Source of the DNA: CAZNOG01 sp964574635
GTDB taxonomy: Bacteria > Bacteroidota > Bacteroidia > Flavobacteriales_D > Cryomorphaceae
Length of the DNA: 13,901 nucleotides
Assembly: GCA_964574635.1 (NCBI GenBank)
Contig: CAZNOG010000029.1
Coordinates: 1 to 13,901, forward strand
Reading direction: 5' to 3'
Below, one piece after another: positions 1-8,939 of this stretch (its first letter is position 1; each line of letters opens with the position of its first letter). The position numbers were made by a program, and so were the translations under genes. The notes beneath the pieces are model-generated. The model searched no databases, had not been told where the DNA came from, and worked only from the letters and a program-made list of their open reading frames with translations.

Positions 1-437
1 TCCGGTTTTCGCGCCGGTTTTTTGATGAAATTAGTGTAGTTTTGAGACAGACTGATACTAACGTATAAGGCATTTTTCGGGTGTACGCGACGCGCACCGT
101 GCTGTAAGGCGAAGAACTTATACACCCGATCGGATGTTTGGTTCGTGGCCGCCGGGTTGGCATAGCGTACGATATCAATCCCATCGAGGATATAATTCGT
201 TTTCTCCTTCCTGATGATCTCCATATCTTCTCGATTGACGAATTCAAAAGGAGTGAGGGTCCAGTACTCTTCCATGGCCTCTTTGAGAGCCTCGTCCCAC
301 TCGGCATCCCCTGATACCCCGACGTAGATGGTGGAAGAAAAGGCAGGTGCCATGTCTTTGGCGGTGCCGTACGGAATTTGGGCAAAAGATTCAATGGCGA
401 CGGCAATAGTCAAAAAAAGCAAAAGGGTGTATCGCAT
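1..437 (-). CDS. Secreted protein of unknown function (N-terminal part, runs off left edge)
   Basis: An open frame of 145 codons starts at an ATG at 437-435 on the minus strand and reaches the window edge with no stop, so the C-terminus is missing. The first 20 residues (MRYTLLLFLTIAVAIESFAQ) form a clear Sec signal peptide with likely cleavage near SFA-Q, so the mature protein is periplasmic or outer-membrane associated. The visible mature part is soluble-looking, with an acidic, aromatic stretch around residues 45-70 (EWDEALKEAMEEYWTLTPFE). I recognise no catalytic motif and assign no function. It is transcribed away from the metH cluster; the nearest upstream element resembling a Bacteroidota -7 box is TATTATTG at 473-466, a one-mismatch match. 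Confidence 0.75.
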   Translation of the reverse strand, partial: MRYTLLLFLTIAVAIESFAQIPYGTAKDMAPAFSSTIYVGVSGDAEWDEALKEAMEEYWTLTPFEFVNREDMEIIRKEKTNYILDGIDIVRYANPAATNQTSDRVYKFFALQHGARRVHPKNALYVSISLSQNYTNFIKKPARKP

Positions 438-774
438 TTTCGTGTGGTTTATAGGTTTTTTTTGGCAATAATAGTTAACAAATTGTTTGCATGCCGGGAT
501 TTTCCGGAATCCGACGACTTTTCCCTACCATTCCCCTCCCACTGATACTGACCTTCTTTGGACGATAAGGAAAGGTGGACAGCGACCGCATGGAGTACGA
601 GTCGGGATGCGACTAACGGTTTTAGACCATATGTCGCGGATACGTTGTGTCGATCGCAAGATTTCAGCCGGTTTTCGCGTTTAGGTGGAACGCGGTGATC
701 AGGAGAAGGCCGACGGTGGCAGATTCCCTTCCGACGATGTGCCTCAACCATTTCTCCCATCGCCTTTCGCTTAT
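438..774. other. Intergenic region without recognisable gene
   Basis: This stretch separates the leftward secreted-protein gene from the rightward cluster, so it is a divergent promoter region. It holds a run of eight T at 456-463, a near-palindrome AACAAATTGTT at about 478-488, and a small hairpin-capable sequence (AGTCG, five bases, CGACT) near 600-615. Short open frames here have no family features or plausible start context. I see no cobalamin or S-adenosylmethionine riboswitch-like conserved core, although such elements can control metH in other bacteria. Confidence 0.5.
466..473 (-). promoter_or_regulatory. Possible -7 promoter element for the leftward secreted-protein gene
   Basis: On the minus strand the octamer TATTATTG differs at one position from the Bacteroidota consensus TAnnTTTG and lies about 28 bases before the ATG at 437. 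No TTG is seen at the expected -33 position, so the call rests on one short imperfect motif and on position. Confidence 0.3.
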
Positions 775-782
775 TATCTTTG
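775..782 (+). promoter_or_regulatory. Putative Bacteroidota -7 promoter element (TATCTTTG)
   Basis: TATCTTTG is an exact match to TAnnTTTG, the -7 element used by the primary sigma factor of Bacteroidota. A weak TTTC lies about 20 bases upstream in the -33 region. It sits 19 bases before the chosen ATG at 802 and 7 bases before an in-frame ATG at 790. It probably drives the small Cys-x-x-Cys protein gene and, with no terminator seen afterwards, both metH genes. Confidence 0.6.
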
Positions 783-801
783 TACTTTGATGCTCATTGC
801 C

Positions 802-1071
802 ATGAAACGCATTTCCTTTCCTTCCAAAGCACTTGCAGTTCTCGCAGTTCTGATATTGGCCGTTACCGAGGCCCGCGCCCAGTGCGCCATGTGCAAAGCG
901 GTGGCCCAAGACGCCGTGGATCATCAGGCTTTCGGCGTGGCGGTCGGCCTCAATTCGGGCATCGTCTATATCATGATCATTCCTTACGTGTTGCTCGGGG
1001 TGCTGATTTACGCTTTTTTCCGAAAGCGCATCAAAGGGTTCCTCCAATCTTTCAATAAAATTCATTCCTAA
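802..1071 (+). CDS. Small exported Cys-x-x-Cys membrane protein, unknown function
   Basis: This 89-residue protein has a signal peptide (residues 1-26, cleavage near EARA-Q27), a cysteine pair QCAMCKA (Cys28 and Cys31) at the start of the mature chain, and one strongly hydrophobic segment (about 53-73) followed by a basic tail (FFRKRIKGF). The expected topology is the cysteine pair outside the cytoplasmic membrane and the basic C-terminus inside. The architecture matches a small uncharacterised protein I recall from many Bacteroidota; a thiol-redox or metal-binding role would be speculation. The ATG at 802 is chosen because it gives a normal signal peptide; an in-frame ATG at 790 would add MLIA. 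Its stop lies 12 bases before the metH start, so co-transcription is likely. It shares the reading frame of the next gene and only a TAA separates them. Confidence 0.8.
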   Translation: MKRISFPSKALAVLAVLILAVTEARAQCAMCKAVAQDAVDHQAFGVAVGLNSGIVYIMIIPYVLLGVLIYAFFRKRIKGFLQSFNKIHS

Positions 1072-1072
1072 C

Positions 1073-1086
1073 CAAAGCCGGCTTTG
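1073..1086. repeat. 14-base perfect palindrome at the metH start codon
   Basis: CAAAGCCGGCTTTG is a perfect palindrome whose last three bases are the proposed TTG start of the first metH gene. The same arm, CCAAAG, recurs at 1089-1094, so the middle CTTTG (1082-1086) could pair with either flanking copy: a 5-bp stem with loop CCGG on the left, or a 5-bp stem with loop ATC on the right. Whether either forms in the mRNA is not known. Confidence 0.5.
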
Positions 1087-2125
1087 ATCCAAAGAAAGTT
1101 TCGGGCATCCACGGCACGTCTGCTCGACGTACTGCAAAAACGCATCGCCATACTCGATGGTGCCATGGGTACCATGATACAGCGCCACCGCCTCGACGAA
1201 GAAGACTTCCGGGGCGATCGCTTCCGCGCGCACGAACGCTCGTTGCGGGGCAACAACGACTTGCTCAACATCACCCGCCCCCAAATCATCGAAGACATTC
1301 ACCGCGCGTATTTCGAGGCGGGAGCGGATATCGCCGAGACCAACACCTTCAGCTCGACGCGCATCGCACAGGCCGATTACGGTTTGGAAGATGCCGTGTA
1401 CGACCTGAATTTTCACGGTGCGCGTATCGCCCGTGAGGTGGCCGATGAATTCACCGCCCTCGACCCCGAGCGTCCTCGCTTCGTGGCGGGATCCATCGGT
1501 CCGACCAACAAAACCCTCAGCCTGTCTCCCGACGTATCCGACCCCGGGTTCCGCGCCACCACTTTCGACGAAGTGAAATCTTCCTACGCCGAACAAGTCA
1601 AGGCACTCATGGCGGGTGGCGTGGACATCCTTCTGGTGGAAACCGTGTTCGACACCCTCAACGCCAAAGCGGCCCTGTTCGCCATCGAAGAAGTGTTCGA
1701 CGAAACGGGAGAAGCCATTCCCGTCATGGTATCGGGCACCATTACCGACGCAAGCGGCCGAACACTTTCCGGCCAAACAACCGAGGCCTTTCTGATCTCG
1801 TTGTCCCACGCCCCCTTGCTCTCCATCGGTCTCAATTGCGCCTTGGGTGCGGAACAGCTCCGACCCTATTTGCAGATTTTGTCCGACAAAGCTCCTTTTG
1901 CAGTCAGCGCCCATCCCAATGCCGGCCTCCCCAACGAATTCGGCGAATACGACCAGAGTCCGGAAGAAATGGCGGAGCTCATCGGAGACTTTTGCCGGGA
2001 CGGCTTGGTAAACATCGTCGGCGGATGCTGCGGCACCACCCCCGAACACATCCGCGCACTTGCGGAAAATTGCGTGAATTACGCGCCCCGCGCATTCGCG
2101 GCGAGCGCCACAACGACGTACATGC

Positions 2126-2133
<8 letters not shown>
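1084..2133 (+). CDS. metH: Methionine synthase, homocysteine-binding subunit (split MetH, N-terminal part)
   Basis: This 349-residue protein corresponds to the first module of cobalamin-dependent methionine synthase, the zinc-dependent homocysteine-activating barrel. The opening motif ILDGAMGTMIQ (about 23-33) and the metal cysteines Cys252 (GLNCALG) and Cys315/Cys316 (GGCCGTTPEH) are all present, matching the three zinc-ligating cysteines of the family. It ends where the single-chain enzyme would continue into the folate domain; that part is encoded by the next gene, which overlaps by 8 bases. The two products probably assemble to methylate homocysteine to methionine in the cytoplasm. The start is uncertain: no in-frame ATG lies between the previous stop (1069-1071) and the conserved core, so the TTG at 1084 is the best choice, giving about 20 residues before the core as in known MetH proteins. 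Confidence 0.93.
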
Positions 2134-4822
<2,689 letters not shown>

Positions 4823-4886
4823 CCCCCGGCGTGAGAACGGATGCTCAACATATTCGGCGGTTTGCGTACATTAGGAACTCGGTGAA

Positions 4887-6152
4887 ATGAAACACATTTT
4901 TGGGATATACCGATACGGAAGTTGGCTCTTGCTACTGATTATCAGCGCAAGCATGGCCGTGGCCCAAGAGCCCGTCCAACTCACCAGATCGGCTTCGGAT
5001 TGCACGGGGGCGATTTGGATCAACGACAACGCCATCGGCCCGGTTTATTCGCCCAAGGGTTTCGGCAACGAGTTGGAAATTTCGGGGTACGAACTTGGGG
5101 ATCCGTACTTCATCCAACGCGAACACAATACCGTGTGGTATCGGTTCAGGGTGCCCTACAATTCTATTTTCAGCTTCGATCTGGTGCCCATTCTCAAGGA
5201 CGACGACTTCGACTTCATGCTCTTCCACTACGACGGGCCGAACTTTTGCCGACAAGTCGCCGACGGGAAAAAAATACCGGTGCGGACCAATATCTCGCGC
5301 AAAAACCTGGAGGTGGAGGGCAAAACCGGCCTCCACGCTTCCGAAGTGTACGAATACGTCCCCTCAGGACCGGGAAGCTCGTACAGCCGCTCCCTCAAAG
5401 TCAACGAAGGGGAAGTGTATTACTTGCTCGTCGACAACCCCTTTCGCGAAAACAAAGGCCACTCGGTATTCCTCTACTTCGAGAAGGTGGAACCCCGAAC
5501 GGACACGACCGAAGTGGTCGAGGATTTCTCGTACAAAATCCCACTTCGAAAATTGCGCGTCTCCGTCACCGATCAAGAAACCGGGGAACGCATCGCCTCC
5601 AACATCGCCATCGACAATTTGCCCGATTCGGTGACCTCACGGTTCGCAGGCCTTTCCCAAGTGGAGGTCGACGTGCTCGGATACCGCACCTACGACATTC
5701 ACGTGGTCAAAAAGGATTACCTCCCGGCCAGCGAATCCTTCACCCCCAGAAACGACTCGCTGTACGAGGTGAACCTCACACTGAAGAGGATGAAGCTCGG
5801 CGACAGGATCAACTTGGAAAACATCAAATTCGACAAAGACCAAACGACCATCATGGCCCGCAGCCAAGGCGCCCTCGATCAGTTGGTCGATTTTCTCAAA
5901 GAGAACCCCAATATCCACATCGAGCTCCAGGGCCACGTGAACGGAGAATCCAAGCGCAACAAGAGGAGATACCGCAAATTGAGCACCGCCCGCGCCAAAG
6001 CCATCCACGAGAAATTGATCGATCGGGGAATTGACGCCTCCCGTCTGGAATACAAAGGATTCGGAAATGCCCGAATGATCTTCCCCACCCCGGTAAACGA
6101 AAGACAAGCCGAAGCCAATCGGCGGGTGGAAGCGGAGATCACCGAACTTTGA
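4887..6152 (+). CDS. Exported OmpA-like protein with N-terminal beta-sandwich domain
   Basis: A 421-residue protein with a signal peptide (about 1-26, cleavage near AVA-Q27). Residues about 38-200 look like the PPC-type beta-sandwich common in exported Bacteroidota proteins (VWYRFRVPYNSIFSFDLVP, DDFDFMLFHYDG, YYLLVDNP), with Cys39 and Cys121 as a possible disulfide. Residues about 222-300 look like a small beta-domain of the carboxypeptidase-regulatory or PEGA kind (LRVSVTDQETGERIAS ... LTLKRM). Residues about 308-419 are an OmpA C-terminal domain: INLENIKFDKDQT, IELQGHVNG, LSTARAKAIHEKL, NRRVEAEI. Such domains tether outer-membrane or periplasmic proteins to peptidoglycan. Arg369 of the binding motif is kept, but the usual aspartate six residues before LSxxRA is Lys359. 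The gene starts 64 bases after metH with no terminator seen between, so partial co-transcription is possible although the function appears unrelated. Confidence 0.85.
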   Translation: MKHIFGIYRYGSWLLLLIISASMAVAQEPVQLTRSASDCTGAIWINDNAIGPVYSPKGFGNELEISGYELGDPYFIQREHNTVWYRFRVPYNSIFSFDLVPILKDDDFDFMLFHYDGPNFCRQVADGKKIPVRTNISRKNLEVEGKTGLHASEVYEYVPSGPGSSYSRSLKVNEGEVYYLLVDNPFRENKGHSVFLYFEKVEPRTDTTEVVEDFSYKIPLRKLRVSVTDQETGERIASNIAIDNLPDSVTSRFAGLSQVEVDVLGYRTYDIHVVKKDYLPASESFTPRNDSLYEVNLTLKRMKLGDRINLENIKFDKDQTTIMARSQGALDQLVDFLKENPNIHIELQGHVNGESKRNKRRYRKLSTARAKAIHEKLIDRGIDASRLEYKGFGNARMIFPTPVNERQAEANRRVEAEITEL

Positions 6153-6227
6153 AACCCCGCGCAGCTACGCATTCAATTCCCACGTGGGCTCGGCGCGAAT
6201 ACGCCTTCTTCGGTTTTCGTTACGCCG

Positions 6228-7118
6228 TCAGGCCGAGGCCAAGCTCGCCTGTGAAGTATCGAACGCGCGGTCCAGCTTTTTGAACAGCCCTTGGAGAACT
6301 TTGCCCGGCCCCACTTCAATGGCTGCGGTGGCGCCGGCATCCACCATGGCGCGCATGGACTGTGTCCACAAAACGGGCAAGGTCAATTGTGCCACCAGAT
6401 TTTTCTTGATTTCCTCGGGGTCGGTGACTCCCGCCGCCGGGACGTTTTGAAATACCGGACACCTGGGCGCTTGGAAGGCCGTCGACTCGATGGCTTTGGC
6501 CAGATCGCTCCGCGCCGGTTCCATGAGGGGCGAATGAAACGCCCCACCGACGGGAAGGATCATGGCGCGCCTAGCCCCCGCTTCGGTGAGCTTGGCACAA
6601 GCTTCTTCCACGGCTTTTACCTCCCCGCTGATCACCAATTGGCCCGGGCAGTTGTAATTGGCCGGCACCACTACTCCCGGGGTTTCCGCACATATTTTCT
6701 CCACCACCGCGTCGTCGAGCCCGATGATGGCCGCCATGGTGCCTTGCGACACTTCGCAAGCGCGCTGCATGGCATCCGCCCGCTGCGCCACGAGCTTCAA
6801 CCCCGATTCGAAATCGAGGCTTCCCGCCGCGACCAAAGCCGAGAATTCACCCAGGCTGTGGCCCGCCACCATGTCGGGTTGGAAATCCGATCCCATCAAT
6901 TCCGCCAAAATCACGGAGTGCAGAAAGATCGCAGGTTGAGTTACGTCAGTTCGTCGCAGGTCTTCCTCGCTGCCCCGGAACATGGTCTCGGATATGGAGA
7001 AACCCAAAATTTCATCGGCGCGTCGGAATCGCTCCCGCGCCTGATCGGAACTTTCGTACAAGTCGCTGCCCATGCCCGGGAATTGGGAGCCTTGACCGGG
7101 AAAAACGTATGCTTTCAT
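6228..7118 (-). CDS. fabD: Malonyl-CoA:ACP transacylase FabD
   Basis: This 296-residue protein transfers malonyl from coenzyme A to acyl carrier protein, supplying the elongation unit for fatty-acid synthesis in the cytoplasm. It shows the N-terminal VFPGQGSQFPGMG (5-17), the nucleophile motif GHSLGEFSA with Ser88, the carboxylate-binding Arg113 (AQRADAMQ), NCPGQLVISG (156-165), the active-site His195 (GGAFHSPLM) and the C-terminal EVGPGKVL. Length is normal. The ATG at 7118 is chosen because it puts the family's usual MKAYVFPGQGSQ at the N-terminus; longer readings add only a low-complexity basic stretch. It lies 48 bases after mlaF on the same strand, so it may be read from the mlaE promoter, and TATCATTG at 7141-7134 could be a promoter of its own. 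Confidence 0.95.
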   Translation of the reverse strand: MKAYVFPGQGSQFPGMGSDLYESSDQARERFRRADEILGFSISETMFRGSEEDLRRTDVTQPAIFLHSVILAELMGSDFQPDMVAGHSLGEFSALVAAGSLDFESGLKLVAQRADAMQRACEVSQGTMAAIIGLDDAVVEKICAETPGVVVPANYNCPGQLVISGEVKAVEEACAKLTEAGARRAMILPVGGAFHSPLMEPARSDLAKAIESTAFQAPRCPVFQNVPAAGVTDPEEIKKNLVAQLTLPVLWTQSMRAMVDAGATAAIEVGPGKVLQGLFKKLDRAFDTSQASLASA

Positions 7119-7133
7119 GTGTGGAATTTGGTG

Positions 7134-7141
7134 CAATGATA
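7134..7141 (-). promoter_or_regulatory. Possible -7 promoter element for fabD
   Basis: TATCATTG on the minus strand has one mismatch to TAnnTTTG and lies 15 bases before the fabD ATG, followed by CACC as at the folE promoter. No -33 TTG is visible, so the match is suggestive only. Confidence 0.3.
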
Positions 7142-7166
7142 AGGAACGTCGCCGTACCGCGGGCAC

Positions 7167-7925
7167 TCACCCCGCCAGTTTGTCTTTCAGCGTTTGCATG
7201 AATTTCGAAGCGTAGACGAATTCGTTCAGCTCCTTGTTGGGCGTGCGCAGGATTTCCTGCTTGTCTCCGCTCCACCATTTTTCGCCCTTGTGGATGAAAA
7301 GGATGTGGTCGCCGATCTCGATGACCGAGTTCATGTCGTGGGTGATCACGATTGTGGTGATGTTCATGTCGTAGGTCAGCTCCCTGATCATGTTGTCGAT
7401 GACGATGGAGGTCTGTGGGTCCAGCCCCGAATTGGGCTCGTCGCAAAACAGGTACTTGGGCTGCATGGATATGGCGCGGGCAATGGCGATGCGCTTTTGC
7501 ATCCCACCGCTGGTTTCGGCCGGGTAGAGGCGGTTGGTGCCTTTGAGGTTCACGCGTTCCAAACACTCGTTCACCCGTTTGGTCATTTCCTTCTCCGAGC
7601 TTTTGGTAAACATGCGAAGGGGAAACTTCACGTTTTCCTCCACGGTCATGGAGTCGAAAAGCGCCCCGGCTTGGAAGAGCATCCCGATGTTTTTGCGCAC
7701 TTCCCGCTTTTCCGCGATGGGCAGGGGCACGAAGCTCAACCCGTCGAAAAGCACCTCGCCCTTGGTGGGTTTGTGAAGTCCGACGATGCATTTGGCCAAT
7801 ACGGATTTGCCGCTTCCGCTTTGGCCGATGATCATGTTGACCATCCCTTGCCCGAAGCGGAAATCGATGCCTTTCAGCACTTCGGTGTCGCCGAAGGATT
7901 TGTGCAGATTCTTTACTTCGATCAA
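7167..7925 (-). CDS. mlaF: ABC transporter ATP-binding protein, MlaF type
   Basis: This 252-residue ATPase pairs with the permease encoded just upstream. All nucleotide-binding motifs are present: Walker A GQSGSGKS (34-41), Q-loop Gln85 (MLFQAGALFDSMTVEENV), signature SGGMQKR (139-145), Walker B YLFCDEP with Asp162 and Glu163, and switch His196 (VITHDM). The QAGALFDSMTV and DEPNSGLDP wording is typical of the MlaF/Ttg2A group, which powers phospholipid movement between the outer and inner membranes. The start is inferred as the TTG at 7925, whose TTGA overlaps the mlaE stop and places MIEVKNLHKSF at the N-terminus as usual for this family; no ATG is available nearby. The overlap implies translational coupling. 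No MCE-domain (MlaD) gene lies in this cluster. Confidence 0.92.
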   Translation of the reverse strand: MIEVKNLHKSFGDTEVLKGIDFRFGQGMVNMIIGQSGSGKSVLAKCIVGLHKPTKGEVLFDGLSFVPLPIAEKREVRKNIGMLFQAGALFDSMTVEENVKFPLRMFTKSSEKEMTKRVNECLERVNLKGTNRLYPAETSGGMQKRIAIARAISMQPKYLFCDEPNSGLDPQTSIVIDNMIRELTYDMNITTIVITHDMNSVIEIGDHILFIHKGEKWWSGDKQEILRTPNKELNEFVYASKFMQTLKDKLAG

Positions 7926-8662
7926 ATCAGGAGCAATTGAGTGAGGACGTAATTGAGAATTAGGATGACGACGCTGCTGTACACCACCGCGTCGGTACTG
8001 CTGCGGCCCACTTCCAGCGCGCTGCCCCGGGAGTAATAACCGTGGTAGGCCGAAACCGTCGTGATGACGTAGCCGAAAAACACCGATTTGATCAGCGCGT
8101 AAACCACGTCGAAGGGACGAAAGGCGAACTGGATGCCGTAGATGTATTCGTTCGAAGACAAAATGCCCGAAACCACCGAGATAAACCACCCGCCGAACAC
8201 CCCCAAAAACATGCTGATGGTGATCAGGAAGGGAAAAATGAAAATACCTGCCAGCACCTTGGGTTGGATCAGGTAGGCCGCCGAATTCACCCCCATGATG
8301 TCGAGGGCGTCGATTTGCTCCGTCACGCGCATGGTGCCGATCTCCGAGGCGATGTTGCTGCCTACTTTTCCCGCCAATATCAAAGCGATGATGGTGGGCG
8401 AAAACTCCAGAATGATCGATTGCCGCGTGGTAAAACCCACGGTGTAAGCCGGAATCAAAGGCCCGTCGATGTTGGAGGCCGTTTGCAGCGCGATGACCGC
8501 GCCCATGAACACCGACATCAGCGCCACGATTCCCAAGGAGGAAATGCCGATGGAGTCGATCTCCTTCAAGATCTGCCTGCGGTAGATCGGCCACTTCTCC
8601 GGGCGGGAAAACACCCGGCTCATCAACACGAAATACTTGCCTATGCTATAAAATATCCCCAC
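7922..8662 (-). CDS. mlaE: ABC transporter permease, MlaE type
   Basis: This 246-residue inner-membrane protein has several hydrophobic segments and the hallmark MlaE core, from EFSPTIIALILAGKVGSNIA to EIGTMRVTEQIDAL (86-120). Together with MlaF it would form the membrane part of a lipid transporter that maintains outer-membrane asymmetry. The chosen start is the GTG at 8662, giving MGIFYSIGKYFVLMSRVF, which aligns with the short amphipathic N-terminal helix usual in the family; starting at Met14 would cut that helix. An AGG lies a few bases before the GTG. A TAAATTTG element at 8716-8709 lies about 47 bases upstream and is the probable promoter for mlaE-mlaF-fabD. Confidence 0.93.
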   Translation of the reverse strand: MGIFYSIGKYFVLMSRVFSRPEKWPIYRRQILKEIDSIGISSLGIVALMSVFMGAVIALQTASNIDGPLIPAYTVGFTTRQSIILEFSPTIIALILAGKVGSNIASEIGTMRVTEQIDALDIMGVNSAAYLIQPKVLAGIFIFPFLITISMFLGVFGGWFISVVSGILSSNEYIYGIQFAFRPFDVVYALIKSVFFGYVITTVSAYHGYYSRGSALEVGRSSTDAVVYSSVVILILNYVLTQLLLI

Positions 8663-8708
8663 ACCTGTATTTTACGATGGATCTTCGACTGTACAACCGC
8701 ACAAGATG

Positions 8709-8716
8709 CAAATTTA
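8709..8716 (-). promoter_or_regulatory. Putative -7 promoter element for mlaE-mlaF-fabD (TAAATTTG)
   Basis: TAAATTTG on the minus strand matches TAnnTTTG exactly and lies in a 103-base divergent intergenic region, 46 bases before the mlaE start. No TTG appears at the proper -33 distance. Confidence 0.55.
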
Positions 8717-8752
8717 AACTTTCAACACTTAACCCATGTCGAGGGTTTTTCA

Positions 8753-8760
8753 TAGCTTTG
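8753..8760 (+). promoter_or_regulatory. Putative -7 promoter element for the lipoprotein/SprT genes (TAGCTTTG)
   Basis: TAGCTTTG matches TAnnTTTG exactly and ends only 5 bases before the ATG at 8766. With the usual spacing from this element to the transcription start, the mRNA would begin at or next to the start codon, giving a leaderless message. No -33 TTG is evident. Confidence 0.55.
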
Positions 8761-8765
8761 GTTCA

Positions 8766-8939
8766 ATGAAAACGGAAAAAAACCCCTGGGCCTATCCGGC
8801 CAAATTGCTGTTGTTGCTCTGCGTGATGGTTGTTCTCGGGGCATGCACCACCCACAAAAAGAAAAAATGCAACACCTGTCCGAAGTGGACCAGTGAGCAC
8901 GTAGAGTTCGAACACCGCCTCGACCCCCTGGTGGCGTAA
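8766..8939 (+). CDS. Small lipoprotein with Cys-x-x-Cys-Pro-Lys-Trp motif, unknown function
   Basis: This 57-residue protein starts with a basic, then hydrophobic segment ending in a lipobox, VVLGAC, with Cys27 as the lipid-modified cysteine. The mature peptide is about 30 residues: a run of lysines, the motif CNTCPKW (Cys35, Cys38) and an acidic/His tail ending RLDPLVA. It is therefore expected as a tiny envelope lipoprotein. The cysteine pair could bind metal or be redox active; neither is shown. The ATG at 8766 is preferred over an upstream GTG-type start because the -7 promoter element lies just before it. Its TAA shares one base with the ATG of the SprT-like gene (TAATG), which implies coupled expression. 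I recall similar short lipoproteins in other Bacteroidota but no described function. Confidence 0.8.
   Translation: MKTEKNPWAYPAKLLLLLCVMVVLGACTTHKKKKCNTCPKWTSEHVEFEHRLDPLVA

Noticed and set aside
487..684. A 65-codon rightward open frame in the first intergenic region
   Set aside because: There is no family resemblance, no signal peptide and no promoter-like element before its start.
438..801. Possible cobalamin or SAM riboswitch upstream of the metH cluster
   Set aside because: I could not find the conserved core sequences or a multi-stem layout of either class; the only hairpins are short and isolated.
4823..4886. Possible promoter TACATTAG before the OmpA-like gene
   Set aside because: It departs from TAnnTTTG at one of the conserved T positions and has no -33 TTG, so it was not listed as a feature.
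6179..6188. Palindrome CCCACGTGGG between the convergent OmpA-like gene and fabD, considered as a terminator
   Set aside because: It has no loop and no T-run, and the neighbouring GGCG/CGCC stem is only 4 bp, so no terminator can be supported here.
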